Assembly (NCBI GenBank): GCA_000695325.1 | Contig: AVPN01000188.1 | Span: forward strand, 26,018-82,800 | Source: Pleurobrachia bachei | Taxonomy: Eukaryota > Ctenophora > Tentaculata > Cydippida > Pleurobrachiidae | Direction: 5' to 3' | Length of the DNA: 56,783 nucleotides | Part shown: piece after piece, positions 33,501-43,513 of the stretch | Layout: the number at the start of each line of letters is the position of its first letter | Position numbering within the stretch: the stretch's first letter is position 1 | Program-made: the position numbers and the translations under genes | Notes under the pieces: generated by a model | What the model was told of the DNA's origin: nothing | The model's database searches: none | What the model saw: the letters and a program-made list of their open reading frames with translations, nothing else

Positions 33501-34711
33501 GCAAATGACTACATGGCGTACTAGAGCTTTAAAATTATCACCATTCGAAAGAGAATTGTCTCACGTTTTAGTTAGGTAGTGGTTATAGGTCCCATCGTTC
33601 TGCACGTAAAGGTTCTCCGATGACTTCTCCAGACCAACGTAGTTTGACTTTAAATCACCATCATGTGTTTTGTAAGAAGGCAGAAACAAGTTTCTCTCTT
33701 GACAGAACTCTTTCGCGGCATCGTAATCATTGTCATTCCGATCCAAATCAATAACTGCGTTATGTCCGTAGGTCACTAGAGAAATACTTCAAATTAGAAG
33801 ACGGGCAATTCAAGAATCAATATGATAATATGTAATACAAAATTTAGACGGTAATCTAGATTAGATGTACCTGGTTTGAAAACTAAAACCTCGGTCAAGC
33901 AGTTCAGATTATCCAGGTTTTTAGTCAGTGTAATACAGATGGTCTTAGTCATGATAGGTGGACTGAAGAGCCATGTATCATCGTCTAATTTATCCACTTC
34001 CAATGATTTTCCAGCACAGTCAGTGATCTAAAAAAGATTTCGATGTAAACAAAAATCAATTGAGAAAGGGAAAGGGGTGACGGTCAACATCGGCCTGAAT
34101 TAAAATAATTGTAGACACTTCACAATAATCAATTGAGATGAACGAAATTATATATTCACCTTATTTCCATTTGGCTTTGGGTAGTCTTCTTTATTGCGGC
34201 AGTCCTCGTAATGAAAGTGAATCTTTGAGATGTAGCCAATGATTTGACTTTGCTGAACTTCGATCTCGATAGTTGTCGGGTTCTTGGGAGAAGTTATTGT
34301 GTTGCATTGTTCCTTCAGGATTCCGTCTGAGAGAGCTCCGAACTGTGTTTCTCCGCTGGTAACTTTAATGACGCCAATATTGCCTTTAGGGCCATCCTTG
34401 TAGTAAAATTCCTTCGGTATACCATCACGGAATTCATTGTGATAATCAATAGCGCTTCCCTTCGAGTCGTAGATTGTAAGTGCTGTGAGAAAATAGTATT
34501 TCAGTCCACAGTCAACACAATGTGCAGTGCACGTTGTACATTGTACACAAAAGCAGTCATAAACAGTTCACAGTCTGTGTATTACATATAAACAAAGTAA
34601 TTTTGTAGTAAAATTTAAGATACAAATGTATTAAGTCTGTTCTAAAAACTAACCAATTGTAAGGTGTTGACACCCATTCAACAGGAGCACTAGCAATGCC
34701 AGGACAAACAT
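27576..34711 (-). CDS. Adhesion GPCR with lectin-like, Ig, GAIN/GPS and 7TM domains (19 exons)
   Basis: Exons: 34711-34654 (signal peptide MFVLALLVLLLNGC), 34482-34160, 34027-33871 (F5/8-type or fucolectin-like: CAGKSLEVDKLDDDTWLF, ending LNCLTEVLVF), 33775-33565 and 33355-33303 (C-type-lectin-like: AAKEFCQERNLFLPSY), 32277-32093, 31639-31548, 31459-31377, 31235-30750 (Ig-like: SVTLFCTAENE...DGTYTCQI), 30645-30146 (GAIN A), 30039-29869, 29751-29577, 29471-29342 (GPS), 29275-29096 (TM1-2), 29014-28880 (TM3), 28739-28544 (TM4-5), 28426-28248 (TM6-7), 27891-27827, 27716-27576 (tail). About 1,170 residues. The GPS has CAYW and CETTHL followed by TSFSVLM, the HL/T autocleavage site and tethered agonist. 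The penultimate intron uses a GC donor (AAG/GCAAGT). The lectin combination is unusual; the ligand is unknown. A hAT-like element with an assembly gap lies in the intron 32278-33302. Confidence 0.92.
27872..27983. repeat. 45-bp tandem repeat copying a splice acceptor of the GPCR
   Basis: CATAACGCACTGTTTTGCAG occurs three times (27872, 27917, 27962). On the minus strand each unit contains the start of the GPCR tail exon (CTGCAAAACAGTGCG); the two lower-coordinate units also carry the TCTTACAG acceptor. Only the unit at 27872 continues into the exon. Confidence 0.85.
31278..31330. repeat. Near-perfect 26-bp-arm palindrome in a GPCR intron
   Basis: Arms TTGTCTAACAGATTTATCAA and the inverse meet around a 1-base centre, in the intron 31236-31376. 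It could form a strong hairpin in the pre-mRNA. No flanking duplication was identified. Confidence 0.8.
32319..33207. mobile_element. hAT-like long-inverted-repeat MITE with an assembly gap
   Basis: Flanked by the 8-bp duplication GGTGAAGC (32311-32318; 33208-33215). Ends GGGGGGTACGTCACC and, inverted, GGGGGGGCGTCACC. Subterminal GTGGGCAAA/TTTGCCCAC tracts, then long arms (ATTCCAACCGATAATTTAT and the inverse). 321 unknown bases (32557-32877) hide the centre. No open frame is seen in the visible part. It lies in a GPCR intron. Confidence 0.82.
32557..32877. other. Assembly gap (321 N)
   Basis: A run of N between the arms of the inverted-repeat element. Foldback structure is a likely reason for the gap; the true length is unknown. 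Confidence 1.
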
Positions 34712-35070
34712 TTCTAAATGATTGGGATCGAATGAGAGGCAGTTAGCGCCCTTACCCACACATATATTTCTCTTTGATCCCTCTCTCTTTCTCCTTCTAC
34801 CTTCCAGCTCGCCTTTTCTCTCTCTATCTCTCTCTCAAGAGTAGGCAGGTGCTAGCACTATTAGCCTCCCTCCTCACTCCCTCATTCAAGGGGGACAGTA
34901 TGGCCCAGGTGGCACTTTGTCAGGCAAATGCTCCTTTTTCGTTGCCATAGAAACCACTCGTCATTTAAAAACGTTTTCGTACAAAATATTTAAAACTTTT
35001 TACCTTTTTTGTAGGAATGATAGAACACTAAAGATGTAATGGAGGGACTCAGAAGTTAAAAACTGGGATC
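34712..35070. promoter_or_regulatory. Divergent promoter region, GPCR (-) / CCDC51 (+)
   Basis: 359 bp between the two start codons. Contains a pyrimidine-rich CTCTCT tract (34770-34845). TTTTTTGTAG at about 35006-35015 is a candidate acceptor 56 bases before the CCDC51 ATG. On the minus strand CCAATCATTTAG is followed by two bases and the GPCR ATG. Confidence 0.5.
34941..34954 (+). promoter_or_regulatory. X-box (RFX-type) site
   Basis: GTTGCCATAGAAAC fits RYYNYY-(2 bases)-RRNRAC exactly. X-boxes bind RFX factors and mark many ciliary gene promoters. The position, 230 bp from the GPCR start and 117 bp from the CCDC51 start, is suitable for either gene. Confidence 0.6.
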
Positions 35071-38000
35071 ATGAGTGGACCTAAGTTTGGTGAGTTAGAG
35101 TTTTTTTGAGGTATTTTGTGTTCTATATTTCAAATTGCACTCTCAAACCATCACTCATTATATAACACCTGCTTTTTATCCTCTTTTGAGACTGCGTGAG
35201 GGGGCGATTCCTTGTTATCTTTTTTAGCTCACCGGTCATCTGCCCCCTTTCAACATTTCTCCTCCTCTAAATGTCTCTAATCTTCTTTTTAACTGCAGGA
35301 CAAGCAGCAGAAGCTGTCAGGTCCGGGCTGGTCAAGACAAGAACTCAATTCACTGACAACATAAGACGTCGAAAGGATCGGTTCATGGCCCTACCCCTAG
35401 TTTCAACCCTGGACATGAACTTGCGGTACATGGTTTCCCAAGATAATATTGATAATATGAGGGACCGGTACCACTACACTTATCACTGGCTAGCGGGAAC
35501 TGAAGTAACTGAAATTCAGGAAAAGGTAGCGTTTGTTTGTCCTTTTTCAGAGATATACCAAGGTCTAAGCTAGAGAGTCCAAAAAAGTCGAGAAAAACAA
35601 TAATAATATAAAATCACTGTTTAGTGTTTAAATAAAGTGTAAAACAATGTTTCACCATTGACACCCCCATCATCACCTTTACAGGCCCGGTATCTAGAGG
35701 GTAAGTTGAACCATCACAGAAAGGAAATGAGAGAAAGCAGGGAGGCCCTGGATGGTGTTGTGGAGAGACTGAGAGACATAACCACAGATCTGGAGCACAC
35801 AGGGCGAGGTGATGTGAAACATCTTCATCTTAGGCAGCTGGAGTACGAGACAATTCAGGTAATATAATAGTGTCTTTGGGGCGGGGGGAACTCCTGTCTT
35901 TGTGGTACTGACTGCCTTACTGTCTTAAATAATACCCCTCTTCGCTGTCTGTCTAGCCCACAGTTATATATAATAGGAGGAGAAAGTTATTGTTTACCGT
36001 CTCCTCTCCCTCCCTCAGGAAGAGATGAAACTGAGTAAGGTGGTACAGAAGAACCAGTTTCAGGAGCGGGAGACCTTTACAATGCTGATGAATGCAGTTA
36101 AAGAGGCCCACGAGACTGAGAGGAACTATAATCAGAGAATGAAGATGATCTCACTGGGAGGTAGGTTACACTTTGGGAGGTTTTTGAAGTTTTCCAGGGC
36201 CCAATTTTTCAAAATCGGTCCCCCTTATATTACATGTTTTCATGCAACAACTTTTTGGACCTGCATCCTTTTTTATAAGTTTTCCATAAACTCAGTTTGT
36301 TAAACTAAGATTAACATAAACTATCGAATTCTGACCATCATCCTCCCCACGTTTCAGGTGCCATCCTTGGTTCATGTGTGGGTTACCTATTCTCTGCTCG
36401 ACTCAACTCAGTCCGGTTTTCCCGGATGGATGAAACTATAAACAAGAAATTAGAACTCCTCAGCTTCACGACCATCAATGCAATCAGAGAGATACACGGC
36501 CTAGAACCTAACGTAATCAGTGAGCCCGAGAAACGGGGTATACTGACTCGGTTGTGGGGTTTGTATCGAGTTCTAGAGGCTCTGATGGTCAGGTGTTATC
36601 ACCTAGCTGTACAGGGTGCGGGGGAGCTAGTTGAGATTCTTAGAGAAGCGATGAAAGGTCAAAATGAACTAGAAGATAGTGGTGGATCTTCAACCACTAC
36701 AACTACTGCCACTACAGCGGTACCGATGTCAGATAGTTATACCCAGACCCCTATGGTGGTGAAGGTTGTTGAAGTTCCCTCCAAAGTCAACTACTCAGAA
36801 CTACCGGAATTCCAAGCCCTCGTTCGGTCTCTGACTCGGATAGAGAAACAACAGGAATCGCTGAAGAAGTTGATGTTGACTGAGAGAGAGCAGATCGCAG
36901 TGTCAGTTAGTACGAGTGATGAAGAGATAATATCAATGTTACAGTCAGATCAACAGAGTGTGAGGCATCTTCTAAACACAATCCAGGACACACTGGAGGG
37001 CGGGAAATCTGATATCGGAGTGAATTTATCCGCTCTTGGATCTACAATCGATAGTCTGTCCCTGAAACTCAGTAACGCTTCAGAACTGTATGTTGGTGGG
37101 TTAGAGCACTCTAAAATCATCAATGACATGGCTGGTAGTCTAGAGGACGTGAAGTCCCATTTGGATAGGTTAGAGACACACGTGGCTGATGGGCTGAATG
37201 GCCAGACTCGGGCTCTAGAGGAAGCAAGCGGGAGCGTTGGAGAGGAATTGTGTTCGATCCAGGAGGAAGTGATAAAGTGTGGAGAGGAGAGTGCGGTTAG
37301 AGATAGTGAGATGGTGCAAAGACTAGAGGAGATACTATCTGGTATCAGTGCGTCTGTTGAAGGGCTGAAAGATCCCGCTGCGATGGAGAGATTGGTAGCT
37401 CAACTAGATGCTGCAGTCACTGGAGTTAGGGAGGTCAGAGATACCGTAGAAGAGCTGAGATCAGAAGGAGCTGGGATTGTAGTTGAGGTTGAGAGGTTGA
37501 GAGATGTTACTGAGAGCGGAATATCTGTTCAGACCTCAGCTCTAGATGCACTGACAGAGACAGTTGGGGAGATGAAAAAAGGACAGGGAGAACATTTTAC
37601 ATCGCTCAATCAGACTGTATCTCTGTTAGAACAGGCGCAGCAAGCAGTGATGGATAGACCGGAAATGATGTCTGTAGTACCTCCACCACCACCCCCTGTT
37701 TCACCTGTAGAACTTTCCCCAACTTGTACTGATGATATCCCAATTCCTGACCCCGAACCGCTCTCATACCCCCAGCCACTCCCCGACCTCCAGCAGCCAC
37801 TCTCTAAAATAGATCTAGCCGCAGATAAAGTGACTCAAACTGTACTTGAAGTTTCTCAGCCACTGATAGTCAAAGAGCTTGTACCAAATCTTCCCAGCTC
37901 ACAACCCCTTCCACCGGGCCAATATTTAGTAAGGATAGAATCGATTGTCAGGCAAGATCAGGAAACAAGTACTCAGACAGAGTGTAAGGAGAAAATTCCG

Positions 38001-38183
38001 GATATTGATGGACTCTCAACGATCATTCCAGAAATTGAGGATCTTGTGAGGACTCCAGAAGTTGAGGCCTCTTCATCTCATGAGATCAGTGAAGAAGAAG
38101 TGCCAAAGAGCAGTGCAGCTACCGGATATCTTTATGCATCTTTCGTTGTTATGTACACTGCTGCACTGGTGATGTATAGTTGA
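35071..38183 (+). CDS. CCDC51: CCDC51/MITOK-like mitochondrial coiled-coil protein (5 exons)
   Basis: Exons 35071-35089, 35299-35525, 35685-35858, 36019-36160 and 36358-38183 join in phase to about 795 residues. The core matches CCDC51 (pore-forming subunit of the mitochondrial ATP-sensitive K+ channel): RDRYHYTYHWLAGTEVTEIQ (human WDRYEEFVGLNEVREAQ), a coiled coil with KLNHHRKEMRESREALDGVV, MNAVKEAHETERNYNQRMK, and a hydrophobic segment LGGAILGSCVGYLFSARLNS. A second hydrophobic segment at the extreme C-terminus (LYASFVVMYTAALVMYS) also matches the human layout. Between them is a long acidic coiled-coil and Pro-rich insert (about 450 residues) that human CCDC51 (411 aa) lacks. No frameshift is seen. 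Confidence 0.8.
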
Positions 38184-38465
38184 TTATAGGGTGGGCCAGA
38201 AAAACTGGACCCCTTTAAAAACTATAAGTTCTAGGTCGAATGGTATCTGACTGAGTGATATAATATGATGAATGTTTGTTCGTATTTTTTTTGTATACCT
38301 TGGTTTATCGAGTGGTTTGTATACGATGTAATGTGAGAGACTGTTTGTCAATTTTCAGGTTTTTGAATGTTTTTTTAATTTTCAAATCTACCTATTTTCA
38401 ACTTTCTCAACCGCCAGAAAACCCCAAGTCCAATGTTGTACTAATACCAATTTCATGTCATTAGC
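38184..38465. other. Short intergenic spacer, CCDC51 to Utp12 gene
   Basis: 282 bp, A/T-rich. The CCDC51 3'UTR probably occupies part of it. No TATA box or open frame is recognised. Confidence 0.5.
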
Positions 38466-38468
38466 AGT
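38454..38468 (+). promoter_or_regulatory. Candidate trans-splice acceptor of the Utp12 gene
   Basis: TTTCATGTCATTAGCAG is followed by one base and the ATG at 38469. The CCDC51 stop is 285 bp upstream on the same strand. Confidence 0.4.
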
Positions 38469-39413
38469 ATGCTAGCGGTCAGTAGCAGCAATGCCGTGCC
38501 AGCGCCGGACTCCCTCGCTCAGATGCTCGTTCAGGCGCTAACTGCACAGGACCACGCCCTACTAGAAGAGGTAAACCAGCAAGGAAAGTTTCTATAGCGA
38601 ATATGAAACCAGCAAGGAAAGTTTCTATAACGAAATTTAAATGTCTCTAATCTAATATTTCTAACATTTCTAATCAGGTGTTACATTATAAGAAGCCAGT
38701 AACAGTTGAAAAGACCCTCTCCAGATTACCCCTGACACATGTCATACCACTCATCCAGTCTATAACAGGTTTGTTGATCTGTTTCTCAGAGTTATCTTGC
38801 TTGATCCTGTTTCATAAAACAAGTTCAGAGTTGTTTGAAATTGTTGTTCAAAGTAATTCAAGGTTGATGGGATCCGCGTTCGAAATACATGCATTTGTGT
38901 CCAAAAATTTACTAAACTCTACTCTCTCCCCTATTTTAGAAAAGATTGACAGCAAGCCCAGTAGAGGTAGTGAGTTAACGATATGGCTGCGTCAAGTTAT
39001 GATAACCCACCGCTCCTATCTTCTCTCCTCTCCGGATATCGCGGCAAACTTACAGCCACTTTACAGGCTGATAGATATGCAGCTTAACAACTATCCAAAG
39101 TTGATAAAATTACAGGTTAGACAACAGAGCGAGGTATAGAGGAGGTATAGTTTATCCCACCTCCTTCATCCCGCAACCCACTGCGGCCCCACGTGTTCAA
39201 TTACTACACTTGTATAATTACTGCAATATTATATGGATTATGGTTTGTATAATAACCCTGTTTTATTAGGGTAAGCTGGAGTTGCTGCTACAAGAAAGGA
39301 GGACCAGCGAGGATGATTGCTCTCCCCTTTCCCCCGTATCAATGGAGGAAGAGGAGAATGAGGGAGAGGAAGGGGCCGATGATGATTTGGAGAGTGAGAG
39401 TGAGGACGAATGA
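38469..39413 (+). CDS. WDR43/Utp5-type Utp12-domain protein without WD40 repeats
   Basis: Exons 38469-38570, 38678-38768, 38940-39115 and 39270-39413 join in phase to about 170 residues. It matches the C-terminal Utp12 domain of WDR43 (t-UTP subcomplex of the small-subunit processome): SLAQMLVQALTAQDHALLEE, VEKTLSRLPLTHVIPLIQSI, ELTIWLRQVMITHRSYLLSS, LQPLYRLIDMQLNNYPKL, GKLELLL, then an acidic tail (EEEENEGEEG) typical of WDR43. The WD40 propeller (about 400 residues in human WDR43) is absent upstream, where CCDC51 sits. It could be a separate domain gene, a fragment, or the 3' part of a split gene. Confidence 0.75.
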
Positions 39414-39435
39414 AAAGATAGAGAGAGAGAGAGAG

Positions 39436-39544
39436 CAGGAACCGACCGAATCAGGAAATACTGGTCCCTGATTGGTCGATAACTAGTCACGTGTCCTAAA
39501 TAACGAGTGCTGATTGGTTGTTTACTTGTGTCGGTCGGTTCCTG
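39436..39544 (+). mobile_element. Short MITE, CAGGAACCGACCGA family, copy e (best preserved)
   Basis: 109 bp, CAGGAACCGACCGAATCAGG to GTGTCGGTCGGTTCCTG, with 14-bp inverted ends. It lies between the Utp12 stop and XPG. Flanked by GA-rich repeats (GAGAGAGAG / AAGAGAG). Confidence 0.8.
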
Positions 39545-39733
39545 AAAGAGAGCGTGTTTTTAGCGAGCATTAATTTATTTTGACCTGTTTTTAACTTGAG
39601 CGATACACAAAACATTTAACAAATTAGCTTGTTTTCTTTGTAATCAGTGGTAAAACTGTAAATTCTGCTAACCAGTGCTAACTTCAATTATATGATCATT
39701 TTTAGCTCCCCTTATAGTGGTACAAGTTACAAC

Positions 39734-42700
39734 ATGGGAGTGACAGGTCTGTGGAGGCTGGTGGAGCAGACCGGAAGACCTGTATCCCTAGGTCACCTTG
39801 CAGACAAGAGGCTAGCTGTCGATATGAGTATCTGGATGAATCATATGATTAAGGGTGGACGGGATAGAAATGGTAAGTAAGCTAGGGTGGACGGGATCGA
39901 AATGGTAAGTGAGCTAGGAGGGACGAGGGTAGAAATGGTAAGAGATATGGGAGGGACGAGGGTAGAAATGGTAAGTGAGAAAATGTGGACGGGATCGAAA
40001 TGGTAAGTGAGCTAGGGTTGACGAGATCGAAATGGTAAGGGATCAAGGGTGGACGGGATCGAAGAGCTGGGAGGGTGGCACAGATATTGGAGTTGGGAGG
40101 GTAGAAATGGGATCTTGGGGTGGCTAATGCCCATTGGGAAGATGTCATAACATGTTTATTAGCGGAAAGGGTAAATATATGGGAGTGCTTGTTATATTCA
40201 AACATAGCGCGATCTTTAGGCAGAACCTGGCAAGGGAGTGCCGGGGTGAGAGACAATTGATAAACTAAAGAGAGGGACTAGATTGAGAGAGAAAAACAGA
40301 GCGGGGGACAGTGAGACTAGCTTCTGCTGTATTTATCTGTCACTGCACCTGTTACTCCCTGACGTCACACTTTCTCATTCTTCCAACCCTATCTTTAGCT
40401 TTCTTCCAACCCAATCTTTAGCTTTCTTCCAACCCAATCTTTAGCTTTCTTCCGACCCTATCTTTAGCTTTCTTCCGACCCTATCTTTAGCTTTCTTCCG
40501 ACCGGCCCAATCTTTAGCTTTCTCCCCTTTTTATCAGACTTTTCGGGGAATTTCTCTCTTCCGATCTTTAACCACATCACCCCTCTATTTCTATCTATCG
40601 CTAAGATTATTCTCTCCTAACTTCTCCTCTTCCCCAGGTAATCGACTTGATAACATCCACCTAACATCTCTCTACCACCGAATCTGCAAACTCCTATTCC
40701 ACCGCGTCAAACCAGTATTTGTCTTTGATGGCCAGGTGCCACTGATTAAACGGCAAACAACGGCAAAACGGAGAAAACTCAGAAACCAAGCTGCTGAAAA
40801 CGCGACATCCCTACACCGAGAGAAAATGAAAGTTAACCTCCGATTACTGGCAGTTGCTGAAGCAATGGGCAAAGCGCCTCCTTCTAATCTTACAAAACCT
40901 GTTGCCCCTGAAAAGGATATGTTTTACCTTCAGCCTCTTCAAAACACTGATGCTGCTGCAGCAGAAGAAAATGATGATGATGAGGATGAGGATGAGGGTG
41001 ATGGAAAAGTAGCAGGAATGTTATCGCGACAACAACACAAACTAGATCCTGAAAGTGCTGATTTCCGTTCCCTACCCCCGGAAATGCAACATGAGCTCCT
41101 CTTAGAGCACGTTGAGTGGATGAAACAACAAGCTAAAGCTGCGTCTCACTCTGCTGCAGTTTCTTCTGACTCCTTCTCAACCCACCAAATTGACCATGTT
41201 GTAGCGAGGAACAAAATCGCGGAGAGGATAGGAGAGCTGCGGAAGGTGCTGAAAAGAGGTGGTAAGGAGCGGCAGGGGGATTACGATGTTCAAATCTTGA
41301 AATGTGGGGATGATAGTGAGATCGTGTTCACGAAACAGATCAGTAATGTGGAGTTTAGTGTGCTAGACACACGGGGGAAGAATAAGAGGCGGAGGGTCAA
41401 GAGTAGCTCTCCTAAGAAGACAGTAAAAATAGAAGTGGAAGATGTTGAGGTGAAGAAGGAAGATAGTGCGGCTGAAATGCGGAAGCTCCTCTTCTCATCG
41501 ACCATTTCAGAATCTTCCTCATCATCAGATCAAGATGATAACAACTGTGGTAATGATTTCGATAGTGACAGAGTAACACGAAACACTTTAGGATTATCCA
41601 CCGGTCATCCTGGAACCTTTCTAAACCCCTACCACTACAAGAAATCTAGCAAGAAGAGAGAGGATGAGGACCCTTATGATTTTAGTAGCAGTGGTGGTAG
41701 TGATTTGGATGACGTCACTTTGTCTCAAACTGTTAAAACAACCGTACCTCCCAAAACTAATGAGTCATCTACACCGATCTCAGTAAAACCACCATTCCCA
41801 GCAGCAGTGGAAGATCGGTCCAATAAGAAAGACTCCCCACCACCATCACCATCTAGGAACCAACCATCATCATCATCAACTTCTCCTCGCCCAACAACAA
41901 CCAATCAATCCCCTCATCTCGTGCGTCGTCAATTCTCCACAACCACAGAACAACAAGACACAGGAAACCAACCAAAATCTTTACTAGGGGTTGTTAGACA
42001 GGTAGTGGGCGGTGTAACAGAACGGGTCAGAGATGTTGTCAGTCCTAACAGAGTGTCACCGAAAAAATCGGATCTAGGTACTCTAAAGAAGGAAGAATGG
42101 GAACCCATTGAAGTTTCTCCAGAGAAATACGATTTGAAGGCTCCTAAAATATCTCCTAAAACATCTCAGCACACAGCAAGCCCACAAAAAGCTCCTAACT
42201 CTCCAACTAAATCTCCGAATCTGTTAACGGAGATGCCAGGTAGACGACTGGAGGACCTGCATGGGGATCTGACGGAAGAGTTGGACTCGCTTAGACAGGA
42301 ACACAGAAAGGAGATGGCCAAAACTGAAACGGTAAATTCCTGTCATTATAATATGTCTGTCTGTACAATGTACCCCGGATGTTTACGTCTGTATTTTTAG
42401 TGTAATTGGTGGGTGCAGAAGATAGCTGTATTCATAGTTAGACATGTGCATGTTTTATCCGTATTTTACCAACCTCACAATTTATTATCTTGCTCCCCTG
42501 AGACCCCTCTTCTACTAACCCCCTCTCCTCTCTATATGCTACTAACCCCTCCTCTCCTCTCTGTATGCTACTAACCCCTCCTCCCCCTGCTCAGGTAGAT
42601 AGAGGTATGATAGCGGACATCAAAAAACTCCTCGAGATGTTTGGATTACCATATATGGTAGCACCGGGCGAAGCCGAGGCCCAATGCGCCACTCTCTGTA

Positions 42701-43386
42701 ATCTATCCCTCTGTGATGGAGTAATAACTGATGACAGTGATATTTTCCTCTTTGGTGACGTCTCTGTTTATAAAGATGTCTTCAAAAAAGATAGAGATAT
42801 TATGGAGTTTTCATCAGCTGGAATTCAGAACAATCTAGGGTTGAGCCGGGATCAACTGAAAGACCTTGCACAAATTGTGGGTAGTGATTATTGTGCTGGT
42901 GTAACTGGTATGGGGTGTAAAATGGGACATGATCTCCTCACAACGCACGGTTCTATCACCCACTTCCTCTCATTATCACGTCCTTCTAAATACTCCAGAT
43001 TTAGTTTTGAAGGTTTACCCAACACTGCTGCAGTGGAAGCCTATCTTCAACCAACTGTGGATAATACTAGCGAGCCTTTCAGTTGGACAGAACCAGATGT
43101 GGATCAAATAGTGGGGTATCTTGGTAGACAATTGAGTTGGAGTGGGGAGAAAGTTAGAACTGATCTAGCTCCTGTTTTAAAGGAGTTGAGAAGTGAGCAG
43201 ACAAGAATCACACAGTTTGTTAAGGTTAAGCCTGTTTCTAAGAGTGAGATGGTAAAAAAGAAAACTAAAAGTGAGGTTGTGAGGAAGAAAGGTGTGGTTA
43301 AAAAGGGGAGGAGTGGAAGGGTGGCTACCCAGCCTCCACTCGAAAAGAGAGCTAGGGTAGTGAGTAGTGAAAGTGAATCTGATTGA
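39734..43386 (+). CDS. ERCC5: XPG/ERCC5 nucleotide-excision-repair endonuclease (3 exons)
   Basis: Exons 39734-39872, 40638-42331 and 42595-43386 join in phase to 874 residues. N region: MGVTGLWRLVEQTGRPVSL, LAVDMSIWMNHMIKGGRDRN, then VFVFDGQVPLIKRQTTAKRR. A long acidic, Ser-rich spacer (about 500 residues) includes SLPPEMQHELLLEHVEWMK, also present in human XPG and involved in TFIIH/ubiquitin contacts. I region: LFGLPY-like MFGLPYMVAPGEAEAQC, VITDDSDIFLFG, IVGSDYCAGVTGMGCKMG; the Asp/Glu metal ligands are present. A PIP-like QTRITQFV and a basic NLS-like tail (MVKKKTKSEVVRKKGVVKKG) follow. XPG makes the 3' incision in NER. The terminal exon is duplicated at 45494-46285. TPRKB starts 127 bp downstream. 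Confidence 0.95.
39852..40065 (+). repeat. Minisatellite (about 32-35 bp) repeating the XPG exon 1 splice donor
   Basis: The exon end GGTGGACGGGATAGAAATG/GTAAGT and the first intron bases recur in tandem. Six GAAATGGTAAG donor copies are visible, the first being the true exon 1 end at 39872. Confidence 0.85.
40380..40530 (+). repeat. About 24-bp minisatellite in XPG intron 1
   Basis: Seven or so copies of TCTTTAGCTTTCTTCC followed by AACCCAA, GACCCTA or similar. Pyrimidine-rich; it ends about 100 bp before the exon 2 acceptor. Confidence 0.85.
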
Positions 43387-43489
43387 TTTTATGAGTGTGA
43401 TCGATTTTTAACTGATTGAAGTAACTTATTTTTTTACAAGTTTTAGTACACCATTTCGTTTTGAACTAATCGATTCTAATTTGATATTT

Positions 43490-43513
43490 CTAACCCTTCC
43501 CTATGTTCTAGCA
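43490..43513 (+). promoter_or_regulatory. Candidate trans-splice acceptor of TPRKB copy 1
   Basis: TAACCCTTCCCTATGTTCTAG, then two bases, then ATG at 43514; strong polypyrimidine tract. Conserved in copy 2 (46380-46399) although the two bases before the ATG differ (CA versus AT). Confidence 0.55.

Noticed and set aside
35000-35070. Possible SL RNA gene or tRNA in gene gaps
   Set aside because: I looked for a short exon with GT donor and an Sm-like site, and for tRNA A/B boxes, but found no convincing candidate in the window.
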